Below, piece by piece: positions 1-14,238 of a DNA stretch of 64,000 bases. The position numbers were made by a program, and so were the translations under genes. The notes below the pieces were generated by a model. That model saw only the letters and a program-made list of their open reading frames with translations. It was not told the DNA's origin and made no database searches. The stretch spans positions 18,491,260 to 18,555,259 of the forward strand of contig CM042543.1 in the NCBI GenBank assembly GCA_023630585.1, given 5' to 3'. The stretch comes from Cranoglanis bouderius (Eukaryota; Chordata; Actinopteri; Siluriformes; Cranoglanididae). Each line of letters begins with the position of its first letter. Positions within the stretch are counted from its first letter, which is position 1.

Positions 1-3000
1 TCATTATATCACACAACCATTGTCTCCATTTTTTTCATGATCAGTGCAGTTTTCATCATGATCAAGGTTTTTCCATGCATTTAAAAAAACAATTTTTGAA
101 AGACAATTCATGGTAAAACCTGAGTTCATTCAGATGTTTAATGGAAATTGGGTATTGATCACTTTATGGTGTCTTAACTAAATGCATGTATGTATGTATG
201 GTACTCATTTGTACCAGTTTTACACAGCTAAGTAAAGGCAAGTCAGATGTATTGAGGTAGTTGTTTTCCATAAACCGGTAGAGTGACTCGATAAATCTGG
301 CTTTACTGCGTTGTAAGCAGGTGGTGATTGGTCAGTGGAGAATTTTGCCCTCTAGAAAGTTTAGTGAATGTCTGTGCCTTTACCATAAATGTCTGTGCCA
401 TTGTAATTCATCTGAGGCCCTGTAGAGCCTTTTGTTTAGTGAAATGTGTGTTTGTGTGTGTTGGGCTGCAGCACGTTCTCTCTGACAGACTAGATTAAGC
501 ATGGTTGTTAATGAGTCAATGGAGGATCGTATCGATGCCGGCTCATTTTAATCCCATCCCTCGCCATGGATACCCTCCGCTGCCTCCGTCTGCATGGCGC
601 GTCCACAGCTGGCTGAAATACGAGGAGGGGAATGGGAGAAGAGAGCCATTTCATTACAGCAGCTTGGCTCTGAGCAATTCTCACGCTTAGGAGTCATGTT
701 TCACAGCAGCCAGCATGATTTCTCTTACTGTGTTGCTCAATAGTGCAAGAAAAATGCAAGCAGAGCCTACTTGTAGCTGTTATTAGGTACATAGTAATTT
801 GCTTTGGGTTGTGGGTTTCATTTTTTATTTCAATGAATATTGAAGAAATAATCTGCATCAGTTATTAGTTTATCTATACAAGTGATGCTATGAGAGAGAA
901 GGCAAAGAATATAGTCAATGTTTGTTTTTCATCTTTAGCTACATCCGTATCTGTCGAGCCTACGAGTGATTGCCTTTTAACCAGCAGCTTAAATAGTCTT
1001 GCTTATTGCTTGCATGGTCTCACATCCAGGCATATTTGATACAAGTCATTTTGCTTTATGAATCTTGAATGTGATGTTTGCTTGATATCACTTGATACAT
1101 TCATCCGCTGGCTCAATCTTGTCTTTTTTGTTCTATGCACTATTCATTTATATGCCACCTGACATGATCAGTTTGAACCTGAAATAAGCCCATAAAATAA
1201 GCCTCTTTTAAGCTTTAAGTGCAAATACAGAGGCCAGGAAAAGTATGTGTTTTTTTTTACATTTAGCTCATAAGGGTCTCTCACTTTTTGTTTCCTTTCT
1301 GTCTCAATCTCTTCGCTATTTAGGTTTGTCTCTGTAACCTGCATTGGCACACTGGAATATCAAATAATGAATTTATTGTGTAAAACTAATCATTCCTTTC
1401 CAGAAATGTGTCTCTCTTAATGACTGCCCCTAAGATGATGCATTTGAGGACTTACTGGATCATTCAGTTGGACAATAATAAGCAAGTGTTTGACAACGTT
1501 GTCAACTTTACCTTATATATTGGATATACATGTCAGACTTTTTTTTTTTACCATATGTTATGTATTGAAGCAGAAGTGCCAGGTCTATTTGTGTGTCATG
1601 CGGCAGTAGTACCAGGTCTGTCTGGACTTCATTACTGTGCAGGCAGCAGGTTCCTCTCTCCCGGCTGAACGTGTGTCACTCCAGCTGCTCGCAGATCCCT
1701 GGGATGATGGCAATCGTGGCAAACATTGGCCATTACAAAAAAAAAAAATGTTGTGAAAGAGAAAAACAAGCTTTCAAAAAAAAAAAAAAACCCTCTCCTG
1801 CATCTGGGTTGCTACAGTGGACTATTATCATTCTCTTTTTGCTGACATGCTCCATGTTTTCATGAATACTCCATTAACCGTGCTCATTCTCCCTGACTTT
1901 CCAGCACCAAAAATGACCCGGGCACAGCCATTTCTGTGTCATAATGTGTGCTTATTAAGGTTTCCATATTCCTGCTGTTTTGAGCCCATACTCTGCTCAA
2001 AATAAATGGCAAAAATTTGCTCAGGGCATTACCCACAATCCTTCCATGGTAAGCAGGAGCACGAGCAGACGTGGCTATGAAATGTTGACAGGGTCTTGCA
2101 GGTCATTGGCATGTCCTGGAGCTGCTGTTCATGTGCCCAGGAGAAAATTGATCAAATTGATTAAAAGTCAGTCCAAGCTGGTACATCAGCAAGAAATGGA
2201 ACATACAAAGTGAATTTGTCTTGTGTAGCTTTTGAGCACATTATGATGGGTTTTGGCAGGCAGAGAGAGCAGATGGAAAAGGGGTCTAGAAGGTTTGAGA
2301 GAGAAGGAGGGAGATAGAGAAAAGGGGATTTAGGAAAGATTTATAGCCTCAACATAGGCACTCATTTTATTCAGCAAAAAACCCATTTCAAGCATACTCC
2401 CGAATTCATCGTTCAAACATAGAAGCACTTCTGAATGGTCTCCTCTGCGTGCAAAATGGTGCATGTGGTGGGCTTTTCTGCCTGGTTTGGTGCACTTTAT
2501 AGCAGCACATCTTCTGCAGTAGGCAGTAATTGACTAAATGTATGCAGGTTTCATTTTCTCACCATGTTAGAAGCTGCTTTATTTCTCTTGCTTGTTCTTG
2601 CACTTTTAACGAAGTTGCACATTAATTCTTTTCTCAGAGCTGACTTTTAATCATGCCACTCTTCATCTCTGCATGCTATTTCTCTGCCTGTTGAGTCATT
2701 TCAAATTCAAGTCATAATTCTGTCATCATTTTCTCTGCTTCCTCATCCAGAACAAAAAGAAAAACGCAGTGACATGCTCTCGCGTAATGACACATAAACA
2801 CTGCACTTAAATATGAGCTGCTTTTTAAATAGCTGTCTCTTTGCTACTCTTATTGTGTATTTGAGGGCATTATGCTCTCCCTCTACTCTCTTTCTCTTGG
2901 TACCCTTCATTGGAGGTAATTACCCTCTCTTGCTTAGGAGAGGAGCAGCTCCACCGAGGACTCTCCTCTCCTCACACATCAAAAGAGAGTAATGGGCCAT

Positions 3001-3524
3001 ATTGTCTCTACATAATAGGTACATTTCGTACATTAGATGCAATTGTCTTTCTGCATGGTTTATATCAAACAAACAGCAGAACTTGGACCTATCATTACAT
3101 ATTGTGAACTGATGTTGCAGTTTAAGACTACAGCAAGTGATGAAAGTTTTGCAGTTTGGTTTTGTTCAGTATCAACACCCTTGTGTTCCCAGTTCCTTTA
3201 GTTTGTTTTTTTTTTAGTCTGAATATTTGAGGGGTACAAAACGGTGTGGTATTTTGTGAGGCTGTCTGCTCCACGCAGAAGGCCTACATAAAAAATCATC
3301 CTGCCTGGTGTTTTCTCTTGTCCTACTGACATTTGTTTTTACCTTTCTTTTCCTTTCCATGTTGTGTTTTTATTAGTCCTTCATTCGTCCTCCCTTTAGA
3401 TTGAATGTGTGGAAAAGGATGTGTTTATAAAAGAGGTGCACTTTGACCCCAGCGGACAATAAAGCACTTTTTCACGAGACAGTATGGTACAGCACAGTAC
3501 GGTAACAAATCCATGAACCCGCAT

Positions 3525-3845
3525 TTATTCTTTCATGTTCAGTAGCCGCTTTATCCAGGTCAGCGTTGTGGTGGAGCCAATCCTGGCAACACTGGCACAA
3601 GGTGGGAGAATTCACATTGTATGGGAAGCCAGACCTTTGCAGGGTAACAGACATTTATACCTAGGGACAATTCAGCATAGCCAGTTCGTCTACCTGCATG
3701 GTTTTGGACAGCTGGAGGAAACCCAGATGAACACAGGGAGAACATGCACAGAAACGCCACACAGACAGTAACAAGAGCTCGGGTCCGATCCAGGGACCCT
3801 GGAGCTGTGAGGCAGATGCTACCATCACGCCACCCATGGACCCAC
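3525..3845 (-). repeat. Dispersed fish repeat, reverse copy
   Basis: Reads in reverse as the repeat also seen at 4630-4995 and 56350-56635. Shared landmarks are a 'GGAGGAAACCCAGA...ACA' segment, 'GGGAGAACATGCA', and a start with 'CCGCTTTATCC'. On the minus strand the order is CTGTCCAAAACCATG, then an AATTGTCCCTAGG segment, then GGATAAAGCGG. This is a common teleost interspersed repeat, SINE-like or a LINE 3' tail. The class is not certain. It is old, with many substitutions relative to the other copies. Confidence 0.6.
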
Positions 3846-4629
3846 ATTTTGTTGCTATTTTTATTGCCAATCAGGTCTGCCAATTTGAAAAACACTAGCT
3901 GACTAGAATTGTTTTTGTATTGGATTGTACAACACAGCAATCTTCAGCAGTCATGTGTGATAACATTCCCGCTGTGTACAACTGAAAACCTGTAAAGTTC
4001 TGTTTGGTCGGCTGGATCCACTTGTAACCAAATGCAGACCTTTAAGCTCATCCATTGGTACTGTTGTTAGTGTTTACTGTTAACAATAATGTGGCATGGG
4101 AGATGCCAATACTATTGTCCAGAAAGCTCCTCCTACTTTCACATGTACCATTATGCAATAAAAAATGGTACACAGATATTTGGTCAGGCTATGGACAGCT
4201 CTGGATTAGTAACCATACCATATCACACTGTGCATTTGCTTGCATGGGAGAGAGTGACCAGCTAGTGTTGCAACATTACGTCAGCCATCAGACCAGGCAG
4301 ATTTGTTTCTTCACAACATCAGAGGAAGGCAACATTTCCTCACTGCCAAAAAATTCTCATACAAGCTCTAGTCTGCACTGGATTACAGGAATTTGCTGGT
4401 CTCCAGATCTCGTCTAAAGACCTTTCAGGTAGCTTCTGCTCACCTGGTCCATAATGTTTTAATGTTCTCTCATGTGACTCATCTACTGAGTTCACTTGAG
4501 AGAATTGGCTTTCAGTTGCATTAAGAATCTTGTTCTTGTAGTCCGGCAAACAAAGGGTTCTGCACCGCAGTGTCTATATACCGTGGTACAGAACAATGCA
4601 CCCACTTGCCAGTTCAGGTATTCAAGTTC

Positions 4630-4995
4630 AGGGCACTTAGCTTGCTGTTTCAGTGTCCTGGCCCCTCAGTTTTGAATCCCACCTTCACCCTTTGTGCACG
4701 GAGTTTGCATGTTTCCCTGTGCTTCAGGGGTTTCCTTCGGGTACTCCTGTTTCCTCCACCAGTTCAAAGACATGCGTTGTCGGCTGATTAGTATTTCCAG
4801 ATTGTCCGTAGTGTGAGAATGAATGCGTGAATGTGTGTGCGATTGTGCCATGCGATGGGTTGGCCCCCCGTTCAGGGTGTCCCCCGCCTTGTGCCCTGAG
4901 TTCTCTGGCATAGGCTCTAGGCTCCCCCGTGACCCTGTGTAGGACAAGCGGTATGGAAAATAGATGGATGGATAGATGGATGGATGGATAGATAG
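4630..4995 (+). repeat. Dispersed fish repeat with (GGAT)n tail
   Basis: Forward copy of the repeat at 3525-3845. It carries GGAGTTTGCATG, GTTTCCTTCGGGTACTCC, CAAAGACATGCG, TTGTCCGTAGTGTG, GCGATGGGTTGG, CAGGGTGTCCCCCGCC, GACAAGCGGTATGG and ends in GGAT/GATA repeats. The layout (unique body, then a simple tetranucleotide tail) suggests a retroposed element. Class not certain. Confidence 0.65.
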
Positions 4996-5409
4996 TTACC
5001 AACTAGACCACTCCAACACTTGTATTAACCAACATTATTCTCTGTGCTTTCAGGTTCTAAATCCTTGTAGATTCAACAAATGCTTTGTATTTTTTTCGCA
5101 TCTTGAACTGTTTGCAGTTTTTGTCTCTCTGATTTTTTGTCATTTGGCAATCACTTAGAGATCAGTTGGAGGTGCAAGTGAGGTGGCAAGGCCATGCATT
5201 TTTCTCTCCACATAATCATAAAAACCAAACCTAACTGCATCAAGTCCATCAGAGTGTCTGCCAAATGACTAAATGTAAATATAAATGACCACAGATAACC
5301 AATGCAAGAAAGTAGCTGAGGTCAGTGCTCTCAAAGTATGTTTACATCAGGAGTAAATAATCTGTGTCAACCTCATTCAGACCACATTTCTCTCTCTGTC
5401 AATTTATAG

Positions 5410-5652
5410 AGGAGAGGCCGGACTGCTCTAAAGCCAGGTGTGAGGTACAGTTCTCTCCCCGTTGTCCTGAGGACTCAGTGCTGATTGAAGGTTACGCCCC
5501 ACCTGGCGAATGCTGCCCTCTGCCCAGTCGCTGTGTGTGCAGTCCTGCTGGGTGTCTGAGAAAAGTGTGCCAACCTGGCTATCTCAACATCCTCGTATCC
5601 AAAAGCTCTGGCAAACCTGGAGAGTGCTGCGACCTGTACGAGTGCAAACCAG
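5410..5652 (+). CDS. crim1: crim1 exon 3, Cys-rich region after the IGFBP module
   Basis: 243 bp, phases 1/1, acceptor TATAG, donor GTAAGA. Encodes window residues 1-80, starting EERPDCSKARCEV and ending GECCDLYECK. It has two GECC motifs (GECCPLPSRC and GECCDLYEC), each closing a short VWC-like half module. The match to human CRIM1 is very high, including VLIEGYAPPGECCPLPSRC. No full VWC domain is usually assigned here. Function of this segment is not well defined. Confidence 0.97.
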
Positions 5653-8600
5653 GTAAGAATGCAAAACTCCTCCGAAAAATACCAGCGCATACACATTTCA
5701 CAATTTACATATACAGGAGTGGGCAAATGATACATTTATGAGCTAAAATGTACAGTGTGCTGCCCAATCTCATGTTTTATTTGCCCAGAAACCCAACCAG
5801 GTAGCAACATAAAGCAACATATAATAACATATATAGAGTTAGTTAGCTAGTTAAGTGTATTAGTATATGCTAAGAGAAACAAACAAGTTTATAATTATTA
5901 GCATCTTCTAACAAAGTTGCTAATGTAACATACGTTTGCAACCTCAACAAAGTCACTGGCCAGTGTTTGGGCTATGAGCTGTGGTGTCATCACACAGAAA
6001 AGATATTCTCGGAGTGTGGCTAGCAGCTGTTGACATGTAACTTCTAGGTGACTTTGTAGTAAATTCTATATGTATTGTAGTATACTGTATGTATACTGAC
6101 AAGATAGCCTGTCTTACATGCACGCTAAGAAATCCACCTAGTAAAAATCTTTCTGCTGTCAAACAGAAAGGAGAGTGTATCAACCTGAATATATACACAT
6201 AAAGCAGTTAATACTGGCCCCCGTTTGTTTTCTTGTCAACGGCTGCTGGCAGCTGAAGAAAACAAAGTGACAGGCGCTGGAATTGTTTCCTTTTGTGTGT
6301 GTGTGTGTGTGTTTTGTTTTTTTTTCAGCACTTAGCCGCATGCCTCTATGTATTCTGGTTTAAAAAGAATTGAGCTGCTCTGAGTGTGAAATCAAAGGCA
6401 AATCATTTGCAATCCTGCCTGAGGATTTGACAAATTGTGTTAATGCGTTTAGTGATTGTGTGTTTGTGTGGGCAGTTTTCAGTGTGGACTGCAGCACGGT
6501 GGAATGTCCTCCCATACAGCCCATGCAGTGTCCAGCAGACAGCTACGAAACACAGGTCAGGCTCACAGCCGACGGCTGCTGCACACTACCCACCAGGTGA
6601 GACACACACACAGACACACACACACACACACACACACTCACACACCTCACATCTCTGTCATACGTCTCTGTCTCTTCAGCACAGCTCTCACAGCCAGGAC
6701 CACGATCCTTTACTTAACTAAGCATTTATCTCCATTATGCTTGGCTGCACTGTAATAGTGTCTTTACACTTCTTTACAATGCTCTTATTTACTCAGGCTT
6801 TATAGTGCTTAGTGAAAAACCTGCTTATAAAAATGCCAAAAATGAGTGATGGCATGAGATTCCGAACTATACCCTGAATTGTTATTGATTGACACACCTG
6901 TCTATTTTTTATATCTTCCTATTTTTGTTATCTCCTCTGTCATTTTCCTCTGTCTTCCTTTTTTCTCGCTGTCAGGTGCGAGTGTTTGCCTGGTGTCTGC
7001 ACCTTCCCACAGTGCTCAGCAGGAACGCTGCCCCACTTGGTCTCCCGTGGTGATGGAACCCCGGGACGGTGCTGTGATGTGTACGAGTGTGTCAATGGTA
7101 GGTCATGTTTGCTCAATGTGTATGTGTGTGTGGTTGTGTGTATGTGTAGGAGAGGTTCACAGGTGAAGTGTGCACATAGAATCCTACTGAGCTTGGACAA
7201 GAGGTCAAGAGCAGTGTCTGTTGACTGAGTTGCAGTGAGAGGACAGAGCGTGTGATGTGTGCATGCAAACATACTAATGCTGTCCCTTATAATGAGCTTC
7301 TTAAGCCTTGTAAACACACAGCAGCAAACTCATTTAGACAGCTCAGAAAATCCCGCTGTATGTTTGTTTAAAGGAAACAAAGAGTCACAGAGTTGCATTA
7401 AGTTCATTACCATGTTATCCTTGAAGGAAAGAAAATAGTGCAGAGGCAGTATGTCCTTTGAAAAGAGGTGATGAGCTGAACTCCTGTACCTGTCTGAGGA
7501 AAACACGCTAGTCTTTTTGCAGTCGTGGCTGTTGCGGTGAACTCTGGAATTAATGCAGTTAGATTTTGTTTGTACAATTATGTGGAGAGTGAAATGGAAA
7601 CAGACAGGCAGGGGCATGACCTTACTTCTTCAATTGCTAGCCCAACTAACCTCAAATTACTCACAGACCTCTGAGAGGTCTGTTACTCCTGTGCAATCCA
7701 TGCAATCTTAATAAATCATATCTAGCTCATGTTGATTTTAGCACTGCAGGTATTTTGATCCCATCCCTTAAGTATTAGCAACTATAAAACCACTGTTATT
7801 ATGTGGCCATTTGTTTTGTCACCAAAACATACATTTTGGTGGCCTGGGAAAACCCTTTACCTGCACTGCAAAAATGTTATCTTATAAAGTGAAACTCTTG
7901 AATATGGGCAAATCAAATATAAGATTATTCAGCCTGTTTTAGAAGTTTTTACTCATTTAAATTTTCTTATTCTATTGCCGGATCATTTCTCTTCCGAGAA
8001 ATAAATGCTTGAAATTAGAAAAATTATCTGCCAATAGAATAAGACTTTTCCAAGCTAGAAATTAGAATGTCTAGAAATAGAATTTTAAATATATTTGGTT
8101 TATTATAATCTTGTAATAGGAAGTATTAGATAGATATTGACTATATTCAAGATATTTTCACTTGCTAAGATGTCATTTTTTTTGTCATTGTGGTCAAAGA
8201 TTTTTGAAATATGTTTCTCATTTGCATGTATCTCAACCAGAAATAAAGGTGCAGCATTTTAAAGACTGGTCACCCCCCCCCCCCCCCCCCAAAAAAAAAA
8301 AAAAAGTGAAAATGGAGAAAGCACATCTAAATATTCCTTTCCAATTCCACTGAAAGCCTCCCCACCTACATATACATTTATAACCTAATCTACTTATGGA
8401 AAAAATATTACTGCCAAATTTGTAAGACAATAGGAAATGAGTAATCAGCATCATCCACATCAGGCTCTGTCTTAAGATCTTAGGTAAAAGTCACTCACAG
8501 CAATATGTTTGATCACTTGAAAATGGGTGGGTTTAAACAAAAGGTGCCATGTTCTAAGTTGTTTAACACATCCAGATATAAATATCAGGAAATGAAAGAT

Positions 8601-10030
8601 GAAATTCTGGTCTATTGTCTCAAATTCATCTTTTGATTTCAAACACAAAACTGTTTTCGGTGTATATCAAAAACAAAAGAATTGGCCTTGCCACTCCAAT
8701 ACTTTCAGAGGGGTATGTCAGAGATTATTGTAAAAAAAAACAAAAAAAAACAAACAAACAAACAAACAAAAAACAGCAACTCAAATTTCCCCTATTTTTT
8801 TTGTTGTTTTCCAGAATTCTGGCACAGTGACATCTGGCAGTTTTTTATAAACTGCTAGCCAGATACAGTCAGGTCCAAAAATTATTTGGACATTGGCAGA
8901 GTTATTGTTGTCATTGTTGTTTTTGCTGTTGGCTATAGACTTTCAGCTTTAATTTGAGTGTTTTTACATCCAGATTGGGTGAACAATGTAGGAATTACAG
9001 GACGTTTTATATGTGGTCCACCCCCAACCCCCCCCTTTCAAGGGACCAAAGGTAATTGGACAAACTAACATCATAAATTAAATTGTCCAATTCAATTGTT
9101 TGCGGTCAATGACTGCCTGAAGTCTAGAACCCATAGACATGACAAGACACCAGACCCTGGGTTTGTTCCCTGGTGATGCTCTGCCAGGTCTTTACTGCAG
9201 TTTTCTACAGTTTTTGCTTGTTCTTTGGATGTTCTGACTTCAGTTTTGCTTTCAGCAAATCACTTTGTCTGCACTTTGAGCTCCAATATACAGCTAAAGT
9301 ACTTTAACAATAACTTTATCAATGTCCAAATATTTATGGACCTGACTGTATGTACAGGTCAAAGTTGCATTTGCAGAATTAGGAGGTGGCATCCTAATAA
9401 TAATAATAATAATAATAATTATTATTATTATTATTATTATATTTAAAGATAGAGACAAGATAAATAAAGTAGGAAGAAAACCTTCCTGAGACAGTGGAAG
9501 GCAGCATGAAGAGGCCAGATCAAATAAAAACGAGATGATAAAAATGAGACATCCAGTGTGTCTGACTGCACACAGGCATCAATATAGGGAGAAACAAGAA
9601 AGAGGTATGTCTTAAAATGATTGCACCTCCCTGGCAGGTGTTTATTTGTTTCCTGTTTATCCTACAGTAAAGCCTGAGGCACATGCTGCACTTGAGAGAG
9701 CATTTATTAAGAGCCTCCCATGCTTGATGCTTGGAGGATAAGAAAAGGATGAACACACAATACATACATTCACAGACAGAGACACGCAAACGCAACACAG
9801 CAAGCGCAAACATCTGTGCTATGATGAAGAGCCAGGGTGTGTGTCATCTCAGTGGCGCGCTGTGAAGTAGCTCTGTGTCTGGCGGCTGATTAGAGAACAA
9901 AGAGGCAGGGCTCAAGATCAGCTCGGGGGAGCATCAAAGTCCCGGAAACAGGAACACTTTGATTGAACATCTGGCCACTGGTGGCTATGTTTGGGAACCA
10001 AGCCTGTATTAATATCACATGGCCTAAGGG

Positions 10031-10064
<34 letters not shown>

Positions 10065-13000
10065 ACAAAAGAGGAAGGATGAACTCATCTCTCTGGGCGT
10101 AAACCTACACGATCAATAAGAAACAGCTGTCCTGCTTACATCATCAGTTGTGTGCTGCAACCCCTGGCATCCCACTTTCCCATCTGAAGATAGTGTCATC
10201 ACATCAGCACATGAAAATGCAGCTTACAAAAGAAATGAAGAGCATTACATGACACATCCACTTGTGAGCCCACGCTGAAGTGTGTTACACACACTTGAGT
10301 TAATAAGCGAAACAGCCAAATGTGAGGATGACTATGATAAATGCCTGCATCTCCTCGATACAGTGCAAGGAGAATGATCTTAACTCTGATAATATTGCAA
10401 CGCAGTTTGCCTTTCTGTTTAGTGATTAGTGTCACTAACCCTAGTGTTTTGTTCAGATTAAAATCATTCATTTTGATTTCAGAGTGTCTTATCTACACCC
10501 AGAAGTGCCACATCCTGATTTAGCACTGCGCTAAAGTTGAAGGTAGTTTAGCTAATGTTATTACTTCAGATTTTAATAGTAGTATAATAAGCCAGCTAAT
10601 GCTCAGCTAACTATACAGTCTGTGTAATTAACTTGTATTAGTAAGCTAACTAACATTAGGCTAATTCTTATAATAGGAAATGAAAACTAGTAGCAAGATT
10701 TGCTGGCAAGCTAAATAACATTATGACAGCGAACATTTTGTTATTTAAAACATTCTTTTTTAAAAATTTTATTTCAGTAGCTAGATAACATTATAGCACA
10801 AGTGCTAGCTAACTTTAGCTAAACTGTGTAACTGCAAGTAACACTTCTAGTGAGGCAGATAACACTGAACATTGTATGATAAAAACCTGTAACTAAGTGT
10901 GCTAGCCATCACGCTTTCAGTAATGACTAGATTTTAGTGCAAATGGTATACATTCCCGTTTTCACCCTGGTGCAAATAACCTTTGCCTTTTCATTTTTCA
11001 TGTAATTTTTAACTAGAGCAATATTAATGGTAAGATTTCCAAATAATTTGACTTTGCTAATGAATATAAAATGTTTTATTTAATTCCTGTTTATAGCTGT
11101 TTATATTGCAGAGAGATTAAACTAACAAGGTCAAGTCCTATATCTCTTATTTACTCCAGCTCTTGTGAACACACCTGATATCAAGAGGATGACCAAGAAT
11201 TTAAAGGAAAATCCACCCTGAATAAATTGCATATTAATCTTTATAATTAATATGTGATCATCAGTGGCATCCAGTATTTATTCTGAGTTAAATTCTGAGT
11301 TGATTTTAAGTGATTTTAAGTAATTTTAACTTATTTCATTAACATTTTGGTCACTTAGGTTAATGCTTTGCTACATTACCTACAATGCAATTGCACTAGT
11401 TGCTGATAGTGGTGCCAGTGGGAATTAGCCCTTGTTTCATCTCTACCTAAAGTGACCGACGCAGCAGAGCGTTAGTCTGTCTCTCTCTCACCTCCTCATC
11501 TCTATTATCTGTTCCAACAAATCAGGTTCCAAAAGCTTCAACTTTCAAGCTTATTCTGCCTTCAACACCATCATGCTAGTCATCTCATAGATCGCTAACC
11601 AGCCGAGCCGTGTCTTTGCCGTAACTCAGAGCAAATGCATTGTACAACTGCATTGCATTCTGTAAATTTAAATCCAATGTTTTCTGTCTCCACTACTTGT
11701 ATGTTGGAGTTCCCATTAAAATGACATTATTGAACGTCACTGGAAAATGGTGAGTGAGTAAAGAAGAACGTGCTCTTTTGTTTTTAGGCGCTATCAGCAA
11801 AACCTGAATTTATCTCTGTTCATAGAACTTTTGTGTCTGTTTCATTACATATCATTCATATTGCAATGTAGTGGGTACTTCAAAATAAATGATTCATTTA
11901 CACTCACTGAGCACTTTATTAGGAACACTATACTAATAGTGGGTAGGGCCTCCCTTGCTCTCAAAGCAGCCTCAATTCTTCATGGCCTGGATTCCACAAG
12001 ATCTTGGAAACATTCCTTTGAGATTCTGGTCCATGTTGACATGATTGTATCACACAGTTCCTGCAGATTTTTGAGGTGCAATTCCATGCTGTGAATCTTC
12101 TGTTGCACCACATCCCAAAGGTGTTCTATTGGATTCAGATTCAGTGACTGGGAAGGCCACTGAAGAACACTGAACTCATTGTCATGTTCATCCAGTTTGA
12201 AATAACTTTTGCTTTGTGACATGGTGCATTATCATCCTGGAAGTAGCCAATAAAAGATGGGTGAATTGTGGCCATGAAGGGATGCACATGGTCAGCAGCA
12301 ATACTCAGATATGCTGTTGCATTCAAGCGATGATTTATTGGTATTAATGGGCCCAAAGTGTGCCAAGAAATCATTCCCCTCACCATTATACCACCTCCAC
12401 CATCCTGGACTGTTGACACAGGCAGGTTGGGTCCATGGATTCATGTTGTTGGCAAATTCTGAACCTACCATCTGTGAGATTCATCAGATCAGGCTACGTG
12501 TTTCACAGCTTCACCTGTCCAGTTTTGGTGAGCCTGTGCCCACTGCAACCTCAGCTTTTTGTTATTGGCTGACAGAAGTGGAACTCAGTGTGGTCTTCTG
12601 CAGTTTTAGCCCATCTGCCTCAAGGTTCTTTGCATTCTGAGATGCTTTTCAGCTCACCACAATTGTACAGAATGGTTATCTTAGTTACTATAGCCTTTCT
12701 GTCAGCTCAAACAAATCTGGCCACCTCGCTCTCTCTTTTTTTCTCTCTCTCTGTTTTTTTCTTTTTTGCACCATTCTGAGGAAACTCTAGAGACTGATCT
12801 GCATGAAAATCCCAAGAGATCAGTAGTTATATAAATAATCTAACCAGCATGTCTGGCACCAGCAATCATGCCACTGTCAAAATCACTGTGATCACATTTT
12901 TCCCCATTCTGATGATTGATGTGAACATTACCCAAAGCTGCTGGCCTGTATCTGCATGATTTCATGCATTGCACTGCTGCCGCACGGTTGGCCGATTAGA

Positions 13001-14191
13001 CAATTGCATGAATGAGTAGTTGTACAGGTGTTCCTAATAAAGTGCTTGGTGAATGTATATTGCTATAAAACCAAAAGAGATGGCATGGTTCACTTGCACA
13101 TCCATTGCTAATTAGTGAACACAGCACAAGGGTTAAGAAACTGTGTATCTCTCTGTTGTGATGGGGCTGACGGGGTTTGAACAAACCCTTGTTGTTACCT
13201 TCCATCATCAGGAAGGACGTGCAGGCTCCGAGCGCCCTACCACATGGTGTCTGGATCAGCTGTGCCATCTGCAAACAAACCGGCGGCTAGATTACTCCAT
13301 CGACGGCAGATGTTTGCTGGGGACATAGCGCAGTTTTGTGCTCTCTGGCACAGGAGGATGTGTGTTTGGGACAGTGAGGGAGAAAGCATTCTCAGACAGT
13401 GTGTTTGTTCACCAGATTTCTCATTCAGACGATGATGTCACCCAGCTGGAGATAGATAAGGGGCTGATTAGCTTGTGTATGTGTGTTGTCCCTACAAGAA
13501 TAGGAATATCTGACAGCTTTGTACCCATGAGTAAAAGTGCCTTTTTTAAAACAAAAACTGCAGATTTAAAATCTTGACAGCATAAAATGGCTGTTTATAA
13601 AAGCTGTGCTGTTTTTTTTTGTTTTTGTTTTTTAACTGAAATGGTAAAAACTTTTCTGGTTAATGAGGTTATGGTCACTATGAGGTTTTGATTTAGGATT
13701 ATATATACGTGACCTACCGTCTCTATATGTGACAAAAACTATCTTGTGTGTATGTGTGCGCACTGAACAAAAACGCTCAAATGCCAGGCTGTTTCTTCTT
13801 TATATGAGTTGAGTGTGTGTTTCTGCTGCCTCATAATTATGCCTTTTTCACAAGCCTCTACCTGGTGTAAACAAGCAGTGCACGGGTCTACACTAGGCCT
13901 GTTTGCTATCTCTGATAACTTACATCCTTTCTGTTTAATAATAGAGCTTTTTCTTTTCATTTGTTTGCTCATAAAAATCACTGTGTTCCACTTTTCTCAT
14001 TCTGGCTGTCTTTATCCACTTATCTTAGAATCACTCCATTTACAGGGAGGGAGATAATGTTATTTACAAGTGAATACACAAACAGGTCCATGAGTGCTGC
14101 TGAATTGAAGCCTCTCTCTGTTGCACTCTGATTTCAATGTGTCAATAATGATATTTGGGACTCTGATTACTGTTCTGCACTGATACACACA

Positions 14192-14238
<47 letters not shown>

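Larger units (their letters stand above)
1..5409 (+). other. crim1: crim1 intron 2 (3' part)
   Basis: No open frame here resembles CRIM1 exon 2 or any other known protein. The acceptor at its end is TTTATAG in front of exon 3, phase 1. Apart from two copies of a dispersed repeat (3525-3845 and 4630-4995), a SINE tail-like scrap near 5240-5285, short homopolymers and a (GGAT)n stretch at about 4963-4992, I see ordinary AT-rich intron. Assignment to intron 2 is inferred from exon order. Confidence 0.75.

Noticed and set aside
4666..5002. Overlapping open frames on the minus strand
   Set aside because: They lie within a dispersed repeat and have no domain signature.
1..5409. Possible crim1 exon 2 upstream of exon 3
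   Set aside because: No frame has the Cys-rich sequence expected between the IGFBP module and EERPDC. Exon 2 must lie outside the window.
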